DNA of 64,000 bases from Acidimicrobiia bacterium (GTDB taxonomy: Bacteria; Actinomycetota; Acidimicrobiia; IMCC26256; PALSA-610). Location: NCBI GenBank assembly GCA_027494135.1, contig JAOSJK010000001.1:1281378-1345377 (forward strand), read 5' to 3'. Shown piece by piece: positions 45,407 to 55,771 of the stretch (its first letter is position 1; every line of letters begins with the position of its first letter). The notes below the pieces were generated by a model. The model had not been told where the DNA came from, did no database searches, and saw only the letters and a list, made by a program, of their open reading frames with translations. Both the position numbers and the translations under genes were made by a program.

Positions 45407-45437
45407 ATTGACAACGGCGCGCTCAAGGTTCTAGACT
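45407..45437 (+). promoter_or_regulatory. dnaK promoter with overlapping HAIR-like HspR site
   Basis: A -35 TTGACA (45408-45413) and a -10-like TAGACT (45432-45437) are spaced 18 bp. ATTGACA-N7-GCTCAAG (45407-45427) has the 7-7-7 geometry of the HAIR element (CTTGAGT-N7-ACTCAAG) and covers the -35, as expected for repression by HspR, which is encoded three genes downstream. Confidence 0.6.
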
Positions 45438-45522
45438 CCCGTCAGATCAGAAATCCGGCGGGGGAGTCCTCGCAGGCAGTTCACAGGCGGTCACGAGGCG
45501 CCGAATGCGCTCCGAGGCCCAC

Positions 45523-45578
45523 CGTTCCACAACACGCGTTCCACAACACGCGTTCCACAACACGCGTTCCACAACACG
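45523..45578. repeat. Four perfect 14-bp direct repeats in the dnaK leader
   Basis: Unit CGTTCCACAACACG at 45523, 45537, 45551 and 45565, without mismatch. The array ends 2 bp before the GGAGG of dnaK, so it lies in the 5' untranslated region. Confidence 0.95.
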
Positions 45579-45588
45579 GAGGAGTCAA

Positions 45589-47424
45589 ATGTCCAAGGCC
45601 GTCGGCATCGACCTCGGTACCACCAACTCGGTCGTAGCGGTGCTCGAGGCGGGTGAACCCGCAGTAGTGCCCAACTCGGAGGGCGGGCGGACGACACCGT
45701 CGGTGGTCGCCTTCTCGAAGACCGGTGAGGTTCTCGTCGGCGAGGTGGCCAAGCGTCAGGCGATCACGAACCCGGAGCGGACGATCCGTTCGGTCAAGCG
45801 CCACATGGGCACGTCCTGGTCGATCGAGATCGACGGCAAGGCCTACACCGCCCAGGAGATCTCGGCCCGCACGCTGATGAAGATGAAGCGCGATGCCGAG
45901 TCGTACCTCGGTCAGGCGATCACCCAGGCCGTGATCACCGTGCCGGCCTACTACGACGATGCCCAGCGGCAGGCGACGAAGGAGGCCGGCGAGATCGCGG
46001 GGCTCGAGGTTCTCCGCATCATCAACGAGCCGACGGCCGCTGCGCTCGCGTACGGCCTCGACAAGGAGGGCGCCGATCAGACGATCCTCGTCTTCGACCT
46101 GGGCGGCGGCACCTTCGACGTCTCGGTCCTCGAGATCGGCGACGGCGTCTTCGAGGTCAAGTCGACGGCCGGCAACACGCACCTCGGCGGCGACGACTGG
46201 GACCAGCGCGTCATCGACTGGATGGCAAGTGAGTTCAAGAACGCGCACGGGATCGACCTCTCCGCCGACAAGATGGCGCTGCAGCGGTTGAAGGAGGCCG
46301 CCGAGAAGGCGAAGATCGAGCTCTCGACGCTTCAGCAGACGACGATCAACCTCCCGTTCGTCACTGCAACCCCCGACGGTCCGCTCCACCTGGAGCAGTC
46401 GCTGACGCGCGCCAAGTTCCAGGAGCTGACGGCCGACCTGCTGAAGGCCTGTCGCGGACCGTTCGAGCAGGCGATCCGCGACTCGGGTGTGACCAAGGAC
46501 AAGATCGAGCACGTGATCCTCGTCGGCGGCTCGACGCGCATGCCCGCCGTCGTCGATCTGGTCACCGAGATGACGGGCAAGGAGCCCCACAAGGGTGTCA
46601 ACCCCGACGAGGCCGTCGCCGTAGGCGCAGCTATCCAGGCCGGGGTTCTCCGCGGCGACGTGAAGGACATCCTGCTCCTCGACGTGACGCCGCTCTCGCT
46701 CGGTATCGAGACCAAGGGTCAGATCATGACGAAGCTCATCGAGCGCAACACCACGATTCCCACCAAGCGCTCCGAGGTCTTCACGACCGCTGACGACAAC
46801 CAGCCGAGTGTCGAGATCAAGGTGCTCCAGGGTGAGAGCGACATGGCGTACCGCAACAAGCCGCTCGGCACGTTCCAGCTCACCGGCCTGCCGCCGGCGA
46901 AGCGCGGGACTCCGCAGATCGAGGTGACCTTCGACATCGACGCCAACGGGATCGTGCACGTATCAGCCAAGGACCTCGGTACGGGCAAGGAGCAGTCGAT
47001 GACGATCACCGGGGGCACGGCCCTCGGCAAGGAAGACATCGAGCAGATGATCAAGGACGCCGAGGCCCACGCGGACGAGGACCACAAGCGTCGCGAGGAA
47101 GCCGAGATCCGCAACAACGCCGACTCGCTCGTCTGGCAGACCGAGAGCCTGCTGGCAGAGCAGGCCGAGAAGGTGGACGCCGACGAGAAGGCGCGGATCG
47201 AGGAGGCGCTGCAGGCGTTGCGCGATGCGCTGGCCGGTACCGAGATCGACGCCGTGAAGCAGGCCCACGAGGGCCTGCTCGCCGCCAGCCAGGAGTTCGC
47301 GCAGCGTCTCTACGCCGCCGCTCAGGAGGCCCAGGGAGCGGCCGGTGCAGGCGCACCGGATGGCGGACCTTCGGATGACGAGGTCGCGGATGCGGAGATC
47401 GTCGATGACGAGGTCGGCGCGTAG
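45589..47424 (+). CDS. dnaK: Molecular chaperone DnaK (Hsp70)
   Basis: A complete 611-residue Hsp70 from ATG 45589 (CGGAGGAGTCAA upstream). The ATPase domain has [17 protein letters not shown] near residue 6, [16 protein letters not shown] near 165 and [19 protein letters not shown] near 310. The substrate-binding domain begins around [19 protein letters not shown], and the lid ends in an acidic tail ([14 protein letters not shown]). It refolds proteins with GrpE and DnaJ. The frame is intact. First gene of the dnaK-grpE-dnaJ-hspR operon. Confidence 0.97.
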   Translation: MSKAVGIDLGTTNSVVAVLEAGEPAVVPNSEGGRTTPSVVAFSKTGEVLVGEVAKRQAITNPERTIRSVKRHMGTSWSIEIDGKAYTAQEISARTLMKMKRDAESYLGQAITQAVITVPAYYDDAQRQATKEAGEIAGLEVLRIINEPTAAALAYGLDKEGADQTILVFDLGGGTFDVSVLEIGDGVFEVKSTAGNTHLGGDDWDQRVIDWMASEFKNAHGIDLSADKMALQRLKEAAEKAKIELSTLQQTTINLPFVTATPDGPLHLEQSLTRAKFQELTADLLKACRGPFEQAIRDSGVTKDKIEHVILVGGSTRMPAVVDLVTEMTGKEPHKGVNPDEAVAVGAAIQAGVLRGDVKDILLLDVTPLSLGIETKGQIMTKLIERNTTIPTKRSEVFTTADDNQPSVEIKVLQGESDMAYRNKPLGTFQLTGLPPAKRGTPQIEVTFDIDANGIVHVSAKDLGTGKEQSMTITGGTALGKEDIEQMIKDAEAHADEDHKRREEAEIRNNADSLVWQTESLLAEQAEKVDADEKARIEEALQALRDALAGTEIDAVKQAHEGLLAASQEFAQRLYAAAQEAQGAAGAGAPDGGPSDDEVADAEIVDDEVGA

Positions 47425-47427
47425 GCG

Positions 47428-48015
47428 ATGGATGCCGAACCCGAAGATGAAGTCGACGTAGGTGTCGACGCCGGCGTGTCCGCGGAGGCGGCCGCCGCGG
47501 CCGAGGTGGTCGGCGATCTCGACTCGCTCCTGCGCGAGCGTGACGAACTCCTCGACACTTCGCGCAGGCTCCAGGCCGACTTCGAGAACTACCGGAAGCG
47601 GGTGCTGCGAGAGCAGACCGCGGTGGTCGAGCGATCGACCGAGAGACTCGTCGAGCAGTTGCTGCCGGTCCTCGACTCGTTCGAGCTGGCGGTCATGAAC
47701 CTCGAAGGAGAGCAGGCAGATCTGGTCAAGGTCCGCAAAGGCGTGGATCTCGTCTACGCGGAGCTTCTTGCCGTCCTGGAGAAGGCCGGCTTGAACCGTA
47801 TCGAGGGACCGGGTGTCCCCTTCGACCCGACCGAGCACGAGGCGGTCCTGCACGACGAGGGCGACGGTGAACCCGTGGTCTCCGACGTGATGCGCACCGG
47901 ATGGCGGCTGAAGGGCCGCGTGCTGCGGCCTGCGATGGTGAAGGTGACGAAGTCGGGAGCGTCGGGTGGGGGTGCCGGCAGTAGCGCTCACGGTGGTCCC
48001 GCTCCGGCCGGCTGA
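47428..48015 (+). CDS. grpE: Nucleotide exchange factor GrpE
   Basis: A complete 195-residue protein 3 bp after dnaK. An acidic N-terminus is followed by the long coiled coil (LLRERDELLDTSRRLQADFE, NYRKRV) and the beta-domain signature FDPTEHEAVLHDEGDG with the final RVLRPAMVKVTK strand. GrpE releases ADP from DnaK and acts as a thermosensor. The Gly/Ser-rich tail is ordinary for actinobacteria. Confidence 0.95.
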   Translation: MDAEPEDEVDVGVDAGVSAEAAAAAEVVGDLDSLLRERDELLDTSRRLQADFENYRKRVLREQTAVVERSTERLVEQLLPVLDSFELAVMNLEGEQADLVKVRKGVDLVYAELLAVLEKAGLNRIEGPGVPFDPTEHEAVLHDEGDGEPVVSDVMRTGWRLKGRVLRPAMVKVTKSGASGGGAGSSAHGGPAPAG

Positions 48016-48032
48016 AGGCGGGCGGAGAGCGC

Positions 48033-49204
48033 ATGGCAGCGCAGCGCGAGTGGTTCGAGAAGGATTACTACGAGGTCCTCGGCGTGCCGGAGGGCGCCAC
48101 CGACAAGGAGATCTCGCGCGCCTACAAGAAGCTCGCCAAGAAGTACCACCCAGACGCCAACCAGGGTGACGCATCGGCCGAGGAGCGGTTCAAGGCAGTC
48201 TCCGCCGCCTACGACGTGATCGGCGACGCCGAGAAGCGGACCGAGTACGACGAGGTCCGCCGGATGGTCGCGGCGGGGGTCGGTCCCGACGGTGGTCCCG
48301 GCGGAGCGCACTTCGGCCCCGGCGGCTTCCGCTTCGATTTCGACAGCGCCGGAGCCGGCGACATCTTCGGCGGGCGTTTCGGTCGAGGACGTCGTGGCGG
48401 GTCCCAGAGGCCTCGACGCGGCGACGACCTCGAGACGGAGCTGCACCTCGACTTCCTCGACTCCGTGCACGGAGCGACGAGCACGGTCCGATTCACGTCG
48501 GATGCGGCGTGCTCGGGATGCGGCGGCTCGGGGGCGAGGGCTGGGACGTCGCCCGAGCTGTGTCCCGAGTGCCGCGGGAGCGGTCAGATCGCGATCGATC
48601 AGGGCCCGTTCTCCTTCGCTCAGGTCTGCACTGCGTGCGGGGGCGTGGGCGCATCGTGCGGGATCCGTGCCCGACGTGTCGCGGGCGGGGCACCGAGGTA
48701 CGGCCGCGCGAGGTGAAGGTCAGGGTGCCCGCCGGTGTGGAGGACGGCCAGCGCATCCGCGTGAAGGGGCGCGGGGCCGCGGGCGCGGGAGGGGGCCCTG
48801 CCGGCGACCTGTACGTGATCGTGCACGTGAGCCCGCACCGCATCTTCGGGCGACGTGGCAACGACCTGACGGTCCGTGTGCCCGTCACCTTCGCCGAGGC
48901 GACTCTCGGCGCCGAGGTCAAGGTCCCCACCCTCGAAGACCCGGTGACGGTTCGAATACCACCGGGTACACCGAGCGGCAAGGTCCTGCGGGTCAGGGGG
49001 CGCGGGGTAGACGCCGGGCGCGCCCGGCGCGGCGACCTGATGGTGACGATCGAGGTGCAGGTGCCCGTGGATCTGAGCGATGGGCAGCGCTCGGCCGTCG
49101 AGGCTCTAGCCGAGAAGTTCGCGGCCGACCCACGAGCGGCTCTGTACGACGGCGCCGCACAAGCCGGCGCCGCCGAGAAGAGGAGTTCCGGCGGTGGAGC
49201 CTGA
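48033..49204 (+). CDS. dnaJ: Chaperone DnaJ (frameshifted)
   Basis: About 391 residues from 48033 (MAAQREWFEKDYYEVLGVPE). The J domain has HPD (KKYHPDANQGD); a Gly/Phe-rich linker follows, then four zinc-binding CxxCxGxG-type motifs (CSGCGGSG, CPECRGSG, CTACGG, CPTCRGRG) and the C-terminal substrate domains (VKVPTLEDPVTVRIPPGTPS). A G is missing in the G run near 48643, inside the third Cys motif; adding it restores CGGRGRIVRDPCPTC. The end overlaps hspR by 11 bp. Confidence 0.93.
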
Positions 49205-49607
49205 CAAACGAGCCCTGTACGTGATCTCGGTCGCGGCGGAGCTAGCGGGCGCGCATCCCCAGACCCTGCGCATCTACGAACGGCGGGGCCTCATCGAACC
49301 GCAGCGGACGGCGGGCCGCAGCCGCCGGTACTCCGACGCCGACATCGATCGGCTGCGGCGGATCCAGGAGCTGACCCAGGCCGGTGTCGGCCTCGCCGGT
49401 GTGCAGCGCATCCTCGAGCTGGAGGCCGAGCTGGGGCGCGCCCGCGCCGCCCTGGCCCGCGCCGAGGCCGCGCTGGAGTCGACGCGGCGGGAGGCGGACG
49501 CGGCGGTCGCCGACGCGCACCGTCGGTACAGGCGCGACCTGGTGCCGCTCCCCCCACGCGCCGTGGTCCGGTACCGGGGAAGGTTCCTCGGGCGGGAACA
49601 AACCTGA
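49194..49607 (+). CDS. hspR: HspR-type MerR-family heat-shock repressor
   Basis: A complete 137-residue protein from GTG 49194. The MerR helix-turn-helix ([20 protein letters not shown], then [20 protein letters not shown]) is very close to HspR. A coiled coil ([20 protein letters not shown]) follows. HspR represses dnaK and clpB operons by binding HAIR sites together with DnaK. Such sites are visible before dnaK (45407) and at the very end of this gene, before clpB (49603). Confidence 0.92.
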   Translation: MEPDKRALYVISVAAELAGAHPQTLRIYERRGLIEPQRTAGRSRRYSDADIDRLRRIQELTQAGVGLAGVQRILELEAELGRARAALARAEAALESTRREADAAVADAHRRYRRDLVPLPPRAVVRYRGRFLGREQT

Positions 49608-49623
49608 CAGGGATGTTGTCAAG
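49603..49623 (+). promoter_or_regulatory. HAIR-like site upstream of clpB
   Basis: CCTGACA-N7-TGTCAAG has the HAIR 7-7-7 geometry and shares TGACA and TCAAG half-sites with the dnaK site. It overlaps the hspR stop codon and lies 40 bp before the clpB ATG. Confidence 0.55.
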
Positions 49624-49662
49624 TCTGGGAAGCGATCCCCTTCACGTACGCACGAGGTGAGC

Positions 49663-52254
49663 ATGCCGATCGACCCGAACCGATTCACCCGCAAGACCGG
49701 CGAGGCACTGGGCGCCGCGCAGCAGCTCGCACGCAGCCTCGGACACACCGAGGTCGCCTGCGAGCACATATTGGCGGCGCTCCTCGATCAGACCGACGGG
49801 ATCGTCACCGGGGTGCTCGAGAAGATGGGAGCGCCTCCGGCAGCGATGGCGCGCGGGGTACGAGAAGCCCTCGGCGCGCGTCCGCGGGTGAGTGGCGAGA
49901 CGGTGAGGGAGGCGCAGCTCGCCTCCGAGTCACTGAAGGTCCTCGAGGAGGCCACCCGCGAACAGACCGCGCTCGGCGACGACTACCTCTCCACGGAGCA
50001 CTTGCTGCTCGCGCTCTCGAATGCGCCTGGCTCGGCGGGCGATCTCGTGCGCGCCGCCGGCGTGACGCACGACGCCGTACTCGAAGCGCTCAAGTCGGTG
50101 CGCGGCAGCCACCGGGTCACGAGCGACAACCCTGAGGAGCAGTACCAGGCCCTGGAGAAGTACGGACGCGACCTGACCGAGGCCGCGCGCCAGGGGAAGA
50201 TCGATCCGGTCATCGGACGCGACGACGAGATCCGCCGTGTCGTGCAGGTGCTGTCGCGGCGCACGAAGAACAACCCGGTCCTCATCGGCGAGCCCGGCGT
50301 CGGCAAGACGGCGATCGTCGAGGGCCTGGCGCGACGCATCGTGGAAGGCGATGTTCCGGAGAGCCTCCGCAACAAGCGACTCATCGCACTCGATCTCGCG
50401 TCGATGGTCGCCGGGTCGAAGTACCGCGGCGAGTTCGAGGAGCGGTTCAAGGCAGTTCTGAAGGAGATCGCCGACTCCGAGGGCGAGGTCGTCACCTTCC
50501 TCGACGAGATGCACACCATCGTCGGGGCCGGAGGCGCGGAGGGAGCCGTCGACGCGGGGAACATGATCAAGCCGATGCTGGCGCGCGGCGAGCTGCGACT
50601 CATAGGTGCAACGACCCTCGACGAGTACCGCAAGTACGTCGAGAGGGACGCCGCCCTGGAGCGTCGCTTCCAGCAGGTCTTCGTGGGCGAGCCGTCGCCC
50701 GAGGACACGATCGGAATTCTGCGGGGCCTGAAGGAGCGCTACGAGGTGCACCACGGCGTGCGGATCCAGGACGCGGCGCTGGTAGCCGCCGCCGTCCTCT
50801 CGCACCGCTACATCACCGGCCGGCGTCTGCCCGACAAGGCGATCGACCTCATCGACGAGGCCGCGTCGCGGCTGCGCATCGAGATCGACTCGATGCCGTT
50901 CGAGATCGACGTGGTGGAACGCCGGATCCGCCAGCTCGAGATCGAGAAGGCGGCGCTCGGCAAAGAGAGCGACGACGCTTCGCTCTCGCGTCTGGCTGTC
51001 CTGGAGGCCGAGCTCGCATCACTCGTCGAGGAGCGAGACGCGATGGTCGCCCACTGGCAGGCCGAGAAGCACGCCATCGCAGCGATTCGCGAAGAGAAGG
51101 AGCGGATCGAGAACGCCCGCCTCGACGCGGAGCGCGCCGAGCGCGACGGCGACCTGGAGCGAGCGGCGCAGCTGAGCTACGGGCACCTGCCCGTCCTCGA
51201 ACAGGAGCTTGCAGCCACCACGCAGCGCCTGGCGGAGCTGCAGGTAGGCGGAGCGATGCTCAAGGAGGAGGTCGACGCCGAGGACGTCGCGGAGATCGTC
51301 GCGAAGTGGACGGGGGTTCCGGTGTCGCGCCTCATGGAGGGCGAGATGGCGAAGCTGGTGAGGCTGGAGGAGGTGCTCCACGAGCGTGTGATCGGTCAGG
51401 ACGACGCCGTCAGCGCCGTAGCCAACGCGATACGCCGGTCTCGCGCGGGTCTCTCCGACCCTCACCGCCCGATCGGCTCCTTCCTCTTCCTGGGACCGAC
51501 CGGCGTCGGCAAGACCGAGCTCGCGCGGGCTCTCGCGGAGATGCTCTTCGACGACGAGCACGCGATGGTGCGGATCGACATGTCGGAGTACATGGAGAAG
51601 CACACCGTCTCGCGTCTCGTCGGGGCGCCCCCCGGCTACGTCGGCTACGAGGAGGGTGGTCAGCTGACCGAGGCGGTGAGGCGTCGACCGTACGCGGTGA
51701 TCCTCCTCGATGAGGTCGAGAAGGCCCACACCGACGTCTTCAACGTGCTGCTCGCTCTCATGGACGACGGGCGCCTCACCGACGGGCAGGGGCGCACCGT
51801 CGACTTCACGAACGCGATCATCGTGATGACCTCGAACCTCGGCGGTGGCGCAGACGAGGCCTCGGTGATGGCGGCTGTCAGAGCACACTTCAAGCCGGAG
51901 TTCGTCAATCGCGTCGACGAGATCGTCGTCTTCCATCGGCTGACCGAGGAGCAGCTCGCACAGATCGTCGACCTCCAGGTCGCGGTGCTCGCCGAGCGGC
52001 TCGCTGCCCGCGGGCTCGGCCTGGATCTGACCGACGCTGGGCGCGCATGGGTCGCACGCACCGGCTACGACCCCGATTTCGGGGCTCGGCCCCTGAAGCG
52101 GGTGCTGCAGCGCGAGGTGGCCGACCCGATCGCTCTGGGGATACTCGAGGGTCGCTACGCCGAGGGCGACACGGTCGTCGTCGACGCGCCGGCCGATGCT
52201 GCCGACGGGGGTCTCACCTTCGAGGCGACCGCCACCGCAGAGCTCGTCGGCTGA
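49663..52254 (+). CDS. clpB: ATP-dependent disaggregase ClpB
   Basis: A complete 863-residue Hsp100 protein from ATG 49663 (GAGGTGAGC upstream). It has an N-terminal Clp repeat domain and a first AAA+ module with Walker [14 protein letters not shown] near residue 210 and Walker [17 protein letters not shown] middle coiled-coil domain (about 400-520) follows, then a second AAA+ module with [13 protein letters not shown] near 610 and [12 protein letters not shown]. It dissolves aggregates with DnaK. The frame is intact; an upstream in-frame extension is antisense-like and was rejected. Confidence 0.96.
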   Translation: MPIDPNRFTRKTGEALGAAQQLARSLGHTEVACEHILAALLDQTDGIVTGVLEKMGAPPAAMARGVREALGARPRVSGETVREAQLASESLKVLEEATREQTALGDDYLSTEHLLLALSNAPGSAGDLVRAAGVTHDAVLEALKSVRGSHRVTSDNPEEQYQALEKYGRDLTEAARQGKIDPVIGRDDEIRRVVQVLSRRTKNNPVLIGEPGVGKTAIVEGLARRIVEGDVPESLRNKRLIALDLASMVAGSKYRGEFEERFKAVLKEIADSEGEVVTFLDEMHTIVGAGGAEGAVDAGNMIKPMLARGELRLIGATTLDEYRKYVERDAALERRFQQVFVGEPSPEDTIGILRGLKERYEVHHGVRIQDAALVAAAVLSHRYITGRRLPDKAIDLIDEAASRLRIEIDSMPFEIDVVERRIRQLEIEKAALGKESDDASLSRLAVLEAELASLVEERDAMVAHWQAEKHAIAAIREEKERIENARLDAERAERDGDLERAAQLSYGHLPVLEQELAATTQRLAELQVGGAMLKEEVDAEDVAEIVAKWTGVPVSRLMEGEMAKLVRLEEVLHERVIGQDDAVSAVANAIRRSRAGLSDPHRPIGSFLFLGPTGVGKTELARALAEMLFDDEHAMVRIDMSEYMEKHTVSRLVGAPPGYVGYEEGGQLTEAVRRRPYAVILLDEVEKAHTDVFNVLLALMDDGRLTDGQGRTVDFTNAIIVMTSNLGGGADEASVMAAVRAHFKPEFVNRVDEIVVFHRLTEEQLAQIVDLQVAVLAERLAARGLGLDLTDAGRAWVARTGYDPDFGARPLKRVLQREVADPIALGILEGRYAEGDTVVVDAPADAADGGLTFEATATAELVG

Positions 52255-52338
52255 GCCCGGCGGGATCGAGGTTCGAGTCGGCGCCTCCTGCGGACGAGCC
52301 GTAGTGTGGCGGCCCGCAGGCGCCTGGCAGGAGCGGCA

Positions 52339-53534
52339 ATGGACTTCGATCTATCCGACGATCTGACGCAGCCGATCGGCTTGGCACGCGACTTCGCACG
52401 CGAGGTGCTCCGGCCGGCGGAGGAGGCGATCGACCGGATCGCCGATCCGGTCGAGGCGTACACCGGCGAGACGCATCGCGATGTCACCCGGAAGATGCGC
52501 GAGCTCGACCTCCACAAGCTCGGCTTCCCGACGCACCTCGGCGGCCTCGGCCTACCGGGTACGGCGAGGTTCATGATCGACGAGGAGATCGCCGTCGGGG
52601 GCGCCGGCCTCGCGTCGCAGCTGGTCCTCACCCCGCTGGCGGCGAGCCTGATCACGATGTTCGGGCTCGACTCCGTCCACGACCTCTACAAGGACTACCT
52701 CGAGGCGTACCTCGACGACGTGGCAGGTGCCCACAGCGGTGCGTGGACGATCACCGAGCCCGACGTCGGCTCCGACATCTTCACCTTCGGCGCGCCCGCG
52801 ATCAGGATGCGCGCGCGGGCCACCCCGGGAGGTGCGGGATACGTGATCGAGGGGACCAAGGCGGCGTGGTGCTCCAACGGATGGCTCGCCGACATGATCA
52901 TGACGATGGTCTGCCTCGACCCCTCGGCCGGGATGGAGGGAACGGCGACCTTCCTCATACCCGCGGAGTGGCCCGGCGTGAGGAAGGGCAGGCCGATCGA
53001 CAAGGTGGGGCTGCGCGCTGAACCAGTGCGAGCTCACCTTCGACACGGAGGTCCCCGCGGAGTTCATGATCGCGGCCGCTGGCCCGGGTTACAGGCCGAT
53101 GGTCGAGACGTTCTTCACCTACGGCAACACGGCGGTGGGGACGCTCGCGCTCGGGGTCGCCAGGGCGGCCTACGAGACGGGGCTCGCGTACGCGAAGGAG
53201 CGGGGAGCAGGGCGGCCGCCCGATCATCGAGCACCAGCTCGCCGGCAGGAGGCTCTTCGACGCCTACCGTGGAATCGAGGCGGCGAGGCTGATGCTCGCC
53301 AAGTCGGCGTGGCTCATGGACCAGGGGCGGCACAGCATCGAGCGCGCGTTCGCAGCGCGCGCCCAGGCCTGCGAGACTGCGATGCGAGTGACTGCCGACA
53401 TGATGCTGCTCCACGGGGGCTTCGGTGTCACCCGGGAGTACGCGGTCGAGAAGTACTACCGCGACGCCGCACCTCTGCAGATCATGGACGGCTCCGTCGA
53501 CCGCATCGCTGTCGTCGCTGCCGAGAGACTCTGA
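52339..53534 (+). CDS. Acyl-CoA dehydrogenase (two frameshifts)
   Basis: About 398 residues from ATG 52339 (CAGGAGCGGCA upstream). The central FAD/substrate region reads AWTITEPDVGSDIFTFG and YVIEGTKAAWCSNGWLADMI. The C-terminal helical domain has MLLHGGFGVTREYAVEKYYR and ends RIAVVAAERL, where the catalytic Glu position of the family would be near EKYYRD. Shifts lie near 53018 (one base lost) and 53203-53215 (one extra G). It oxidises an acyl-CoA, passing electrons to ETF. Chain specificity unknown. Confidence 0.88.
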
Positions 53535-53561
53535 GACCTACTACCCGAGAAAGGGAGCCAA

Positions 53562-54351
53562 GTGGAGCTGAAGGAAGCCATCGGACTGCGCCGGTCTGTC
53601 AGGTACCTCGACCCGGAGCGCCCAGTCGAGCGCACGAAGATCCAGAAGATGCTCGAGGCGGCGCGTCGAGCGTCGCACTGGGGCAACGTCCAGTCGCTGC
53701 GTGCCGTCGTCGTGGAGAGGGCCACTGCCCCCAAGGAGGTCATCGACAGCCTCGAGGCCTACGTCGGCAACTTCCAGATGAAGATCGCTCCCGTCGTGAT
53801 CGTCTGGTACCTCGACGCCCAGTCGGTCGACGAGCAGCCCGACCGGCTCCGCGAGATCGTCGAGGCGCGAGCAATGGGCATCGACCTGCAGGAGACCCGT
53901 GACCGCCTGGAGCGGGTGATCATCCCGTTCTTCGAGCACCTCACCGACGTCCTCAAGTCGCCGGGGATGTCCGAGGTCGACTGCGGCCAGGGCATCGCGC
54001 AGGCGACGCTCGTGGCGTTCGAGGAGGGCCTAGGCACCTGCCTGCTCGGGAGCGCCAAGACGGCGGAGCTGATCTCGTACCTGGGTCTACCCGACCAGGC
54101 GAGGATCCTCGTGCTCCAGACGGTCGGGTACCCGGCGGAGGACGTCTACAAGGCCGGCCAGCGGCCGCGGCTCCCCCTTCGAGCGGACCTTCCACCTGAA
54201 CCACTTCAGCGAGCCGTTCCCACGCGACGCCGACACGGTCAAGGAGCTCGAAGACGCGGGTCTGATCCAGTTCGTGGGGCCCGACGACATGGCGCGCCGC
54301 GACAAGGAGCTGGCCGACCTGCAGGAGAAGTTCGACTACCCGCCGCTCTAG
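53562..54351 (+). CDS. Nitroreductase-family protein (frameshifted)
   Basis: About 263 residues from GTG 53562 (MELKEAIGLRRSVRYLDPER). It shows the FMN-binding RRSVR motif, SHWGNVQSLRAVVVE, QGIAQATLVAFEEGLGTCLL and GLPDQARILVLQTVGYPAED, typical of the NADH oxidase/nitroreductase fold. After a shift in a C run near 54172 the tail reads FERTFHLNHFSEPFPRDADT and ends EKFDYPPL. It is followed by a strong terminator hairpin. Substrate unknown; 27 bp behind the acyl-CoA dehydrogenase, so probably co-transcribed. Confidence 0.85.
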
Positions 54352-54383
54352 CGGCAGCGGGCTGCCCGCGAAGGTGCTGAGAG

Positions 54384-54422
54384 GCCGGCGGATCACCGAC
54401 CCCGGGTCGGTGATCCGCCGGC
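54384..54422. terminator. 18-bp stem-loop terminator
   Basis: A perfect stem with arms GCCGGCGGATCACCGACC (54384-54401) and its complement (54405-54422), loop CCG, 33 bp after the nitroreductase stop. No T tract follows, as is common in high-GC actinobacteria. Confidence 0.85.
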
Positions 54423-54489
54423 GTTCGCGAGGCGGGTTCCCGGCCTGAGGCTCCGCGGCATCGGGCCGCGCAGCCGCCAGACTTGGAGC

Positions 54490-55701
54490 GTGGCCGTCGC
54501 ATCCCGAGACCTCAGGCCGACAGAGCGCTGGTTCGAGCGTCGCGGGATCCCGCACTTCATCGCCGACTACAGCGCCGAGCGTGACATCTGGACGCGCACG
54601 CTCCCCGCCCTCACGCTGCTCTTCCTGGTCGAGGTCGTGAACGCGCCCAGCGAGTCATTCCCGATCTGGCTCGATGCGCTTGCTGTTGTCGGAGGGTTCG
54701 GGATCCTCCTGGGTGCGTGGGCGCTGGTCAACGTCTGGAGGCGTCGCCCGGCGCTGTCGCGCCCGGAAGACCTCGGCGCGGTGGAGATCGCCGTCTTCGT
54801 GCTCGCTCCCGCTGTCATCCCGGTCGTGTTCGGAGGCCAGTGGCGCGCCGCGGTCGGCACCGCTGCGCTGAACGTCGGGTTGCTCGGCCTCATCTACTTC
54901 GGCACGTCCTACGGGGTCGTGCCGCTGACCCGCTGGGGTGCCGGCCAGCTGGTGAGGCAGCTCGGCTCGGTCACGAACCTCCTCGTGAGGGCACTGCCGC
55001 TGCTGTTGCTCTTCGTGACGTTCCTCTTCATCAACACCGAGGTGTGGCAGACGGCGTCGGGCCTCGAGTGGCCGGCGGTGGCGCTCGTCGCCGGGCTCTT
55101 CGCCATGATCGGGACGGCCTTCGCAGCGATGCGCCTCCCGCGCCAGGTGGGCGAGCTGTCGCTCTTCGAGTCGTGGGAGAAGACCGCGGAGCGGGTGGCG
55201 GGAACTCCGGCAGAGGCGCTGGCGCAGGAGGTCGAGGAGCCCGAGTCGGGGACCGCCGCGCTGAGCCGCCGGCAGTGGGGGAACGTCGGTCTGGTGGTCC
55301 TCGTGAGCGAGGGGATCCAGATCCTCATCGTGACGGTCCTAATAGGCCTGTTCTTCGGGGTCTTCGGCTTCCTGGCGATCGAGGAGCCGGTCGTCGTGGC
55401 GTGGCTGGGTCACGCGCCCGACCGGCTGTGGACGCTTGACCTGTGGGGACAGGAGATGGTTCTCACCTGGGAGCTGCTGCGCGTGGCGACCTTCCTCGCC
55501 TCGTTCTCCGGCCTGTACTTCACCGTGGTCCTGCTCACCGACGCCACCTACCGCGAGGAGTTCCTGGAGGAGGTGCTCGCAGAGGTGCGCGACGCCTTCG
55601 CCGTGCGGGCCGTGTACCTGGCGGCCCGGGGAGACGGGGCCGCGGCGACGGTTACTCCCGGAGTTACGCCCGGCGGGCCGACTACGCTCTCCCCAACGTG
55701 A
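54490..55701 (+). CDS. Polytopic membrane protein of unknown function
   Basis: A complete 403-residue protein from GTG 54490 ([20 protein letters not shown]). About seven hydrophobic segments are visible, including [71 protein letters not shown] and [18 protein letters not shown] cytoplasmic stretch rich in Glu ([20 protein letters not shown]) lies near residue 245. The N-terminal [20 protein letters not shown] is distinctive and may help find relatives. No transporter motif recognised. Confidence 0.7.
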   Translation: MAVASRDLRPTERWFERRGIPHFIADYSAERDIWTRTLPALTLLFLVEVVNAPSESFPIWLDALAVVGGFGILLGAWALVNVWRRRPALSRPEDLGAVEIAVFVLAPAVIPVVFGGQWRAAVGTAALNVGLLGLIYFGTSYGVVPLTRWGAGQLVRQLGSVTNLLVRALPLLLLFVTFLFINTEVWQTASGLEWPAVALVAGLFAMIGTAFAAMRLPRQVGELSLFESWEKTAERVAGTPAEALAQEVEEPESGTAALSRRQWGNVGLVVLVSEGIQILIVTVLIGLFFGVFGFLAIEEPVVVAWLGHAPDRLWTLDLWGQEMVLTWELLRVATFLASFSGLYFTVVLLTDATYREEFLEEVLAEVRDAFAVRAVYLAARGDGAAATVTPGVTPGGPTTLSPT

Positions 55702-55771
55702 CCGCTATCAGGACAGCCCTCACGTTCTCCGGGTCCGTTCCGGCCCCCCCGTTCTCTCGGAAGGTGGCCAG

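Larger units (their letters stand above)
45259..45588. other. Divergent regulatory region between the CNB gene and dnaK
   Basis: A 330-bp intergenic stretch without a gene. It contains the dnaK promoter with an overlapping HAIR-like operator (45407-45437) and four 14-bp direct repeats (45523-45578) directly before the dnaK ribosome-binding site. Confidence 0.75.

Noticed and set aside
45523..45578. CRISPR-like array from the 14-bp repeats
   Set aside because: The repeats are contiguous without spacers, too short, and no cas genes are present.
45481..46959. 492-residue minus-strand open frame opposite dnaK (also 55682-57121 opposite purA and 51019-51936 opposite clpB)
   Set aside because: Long antisense frames are expected in high-GC genes with strong third-position bias; the plus-strand proteins are certain.
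49384..49662. Upstream in-frame extension of ClpB
   Set aside because: It overlaps hspR in another frame and lacks ClpB homology; ATG 49663 has a ribosome-binding site and gives the usual N-terminus.
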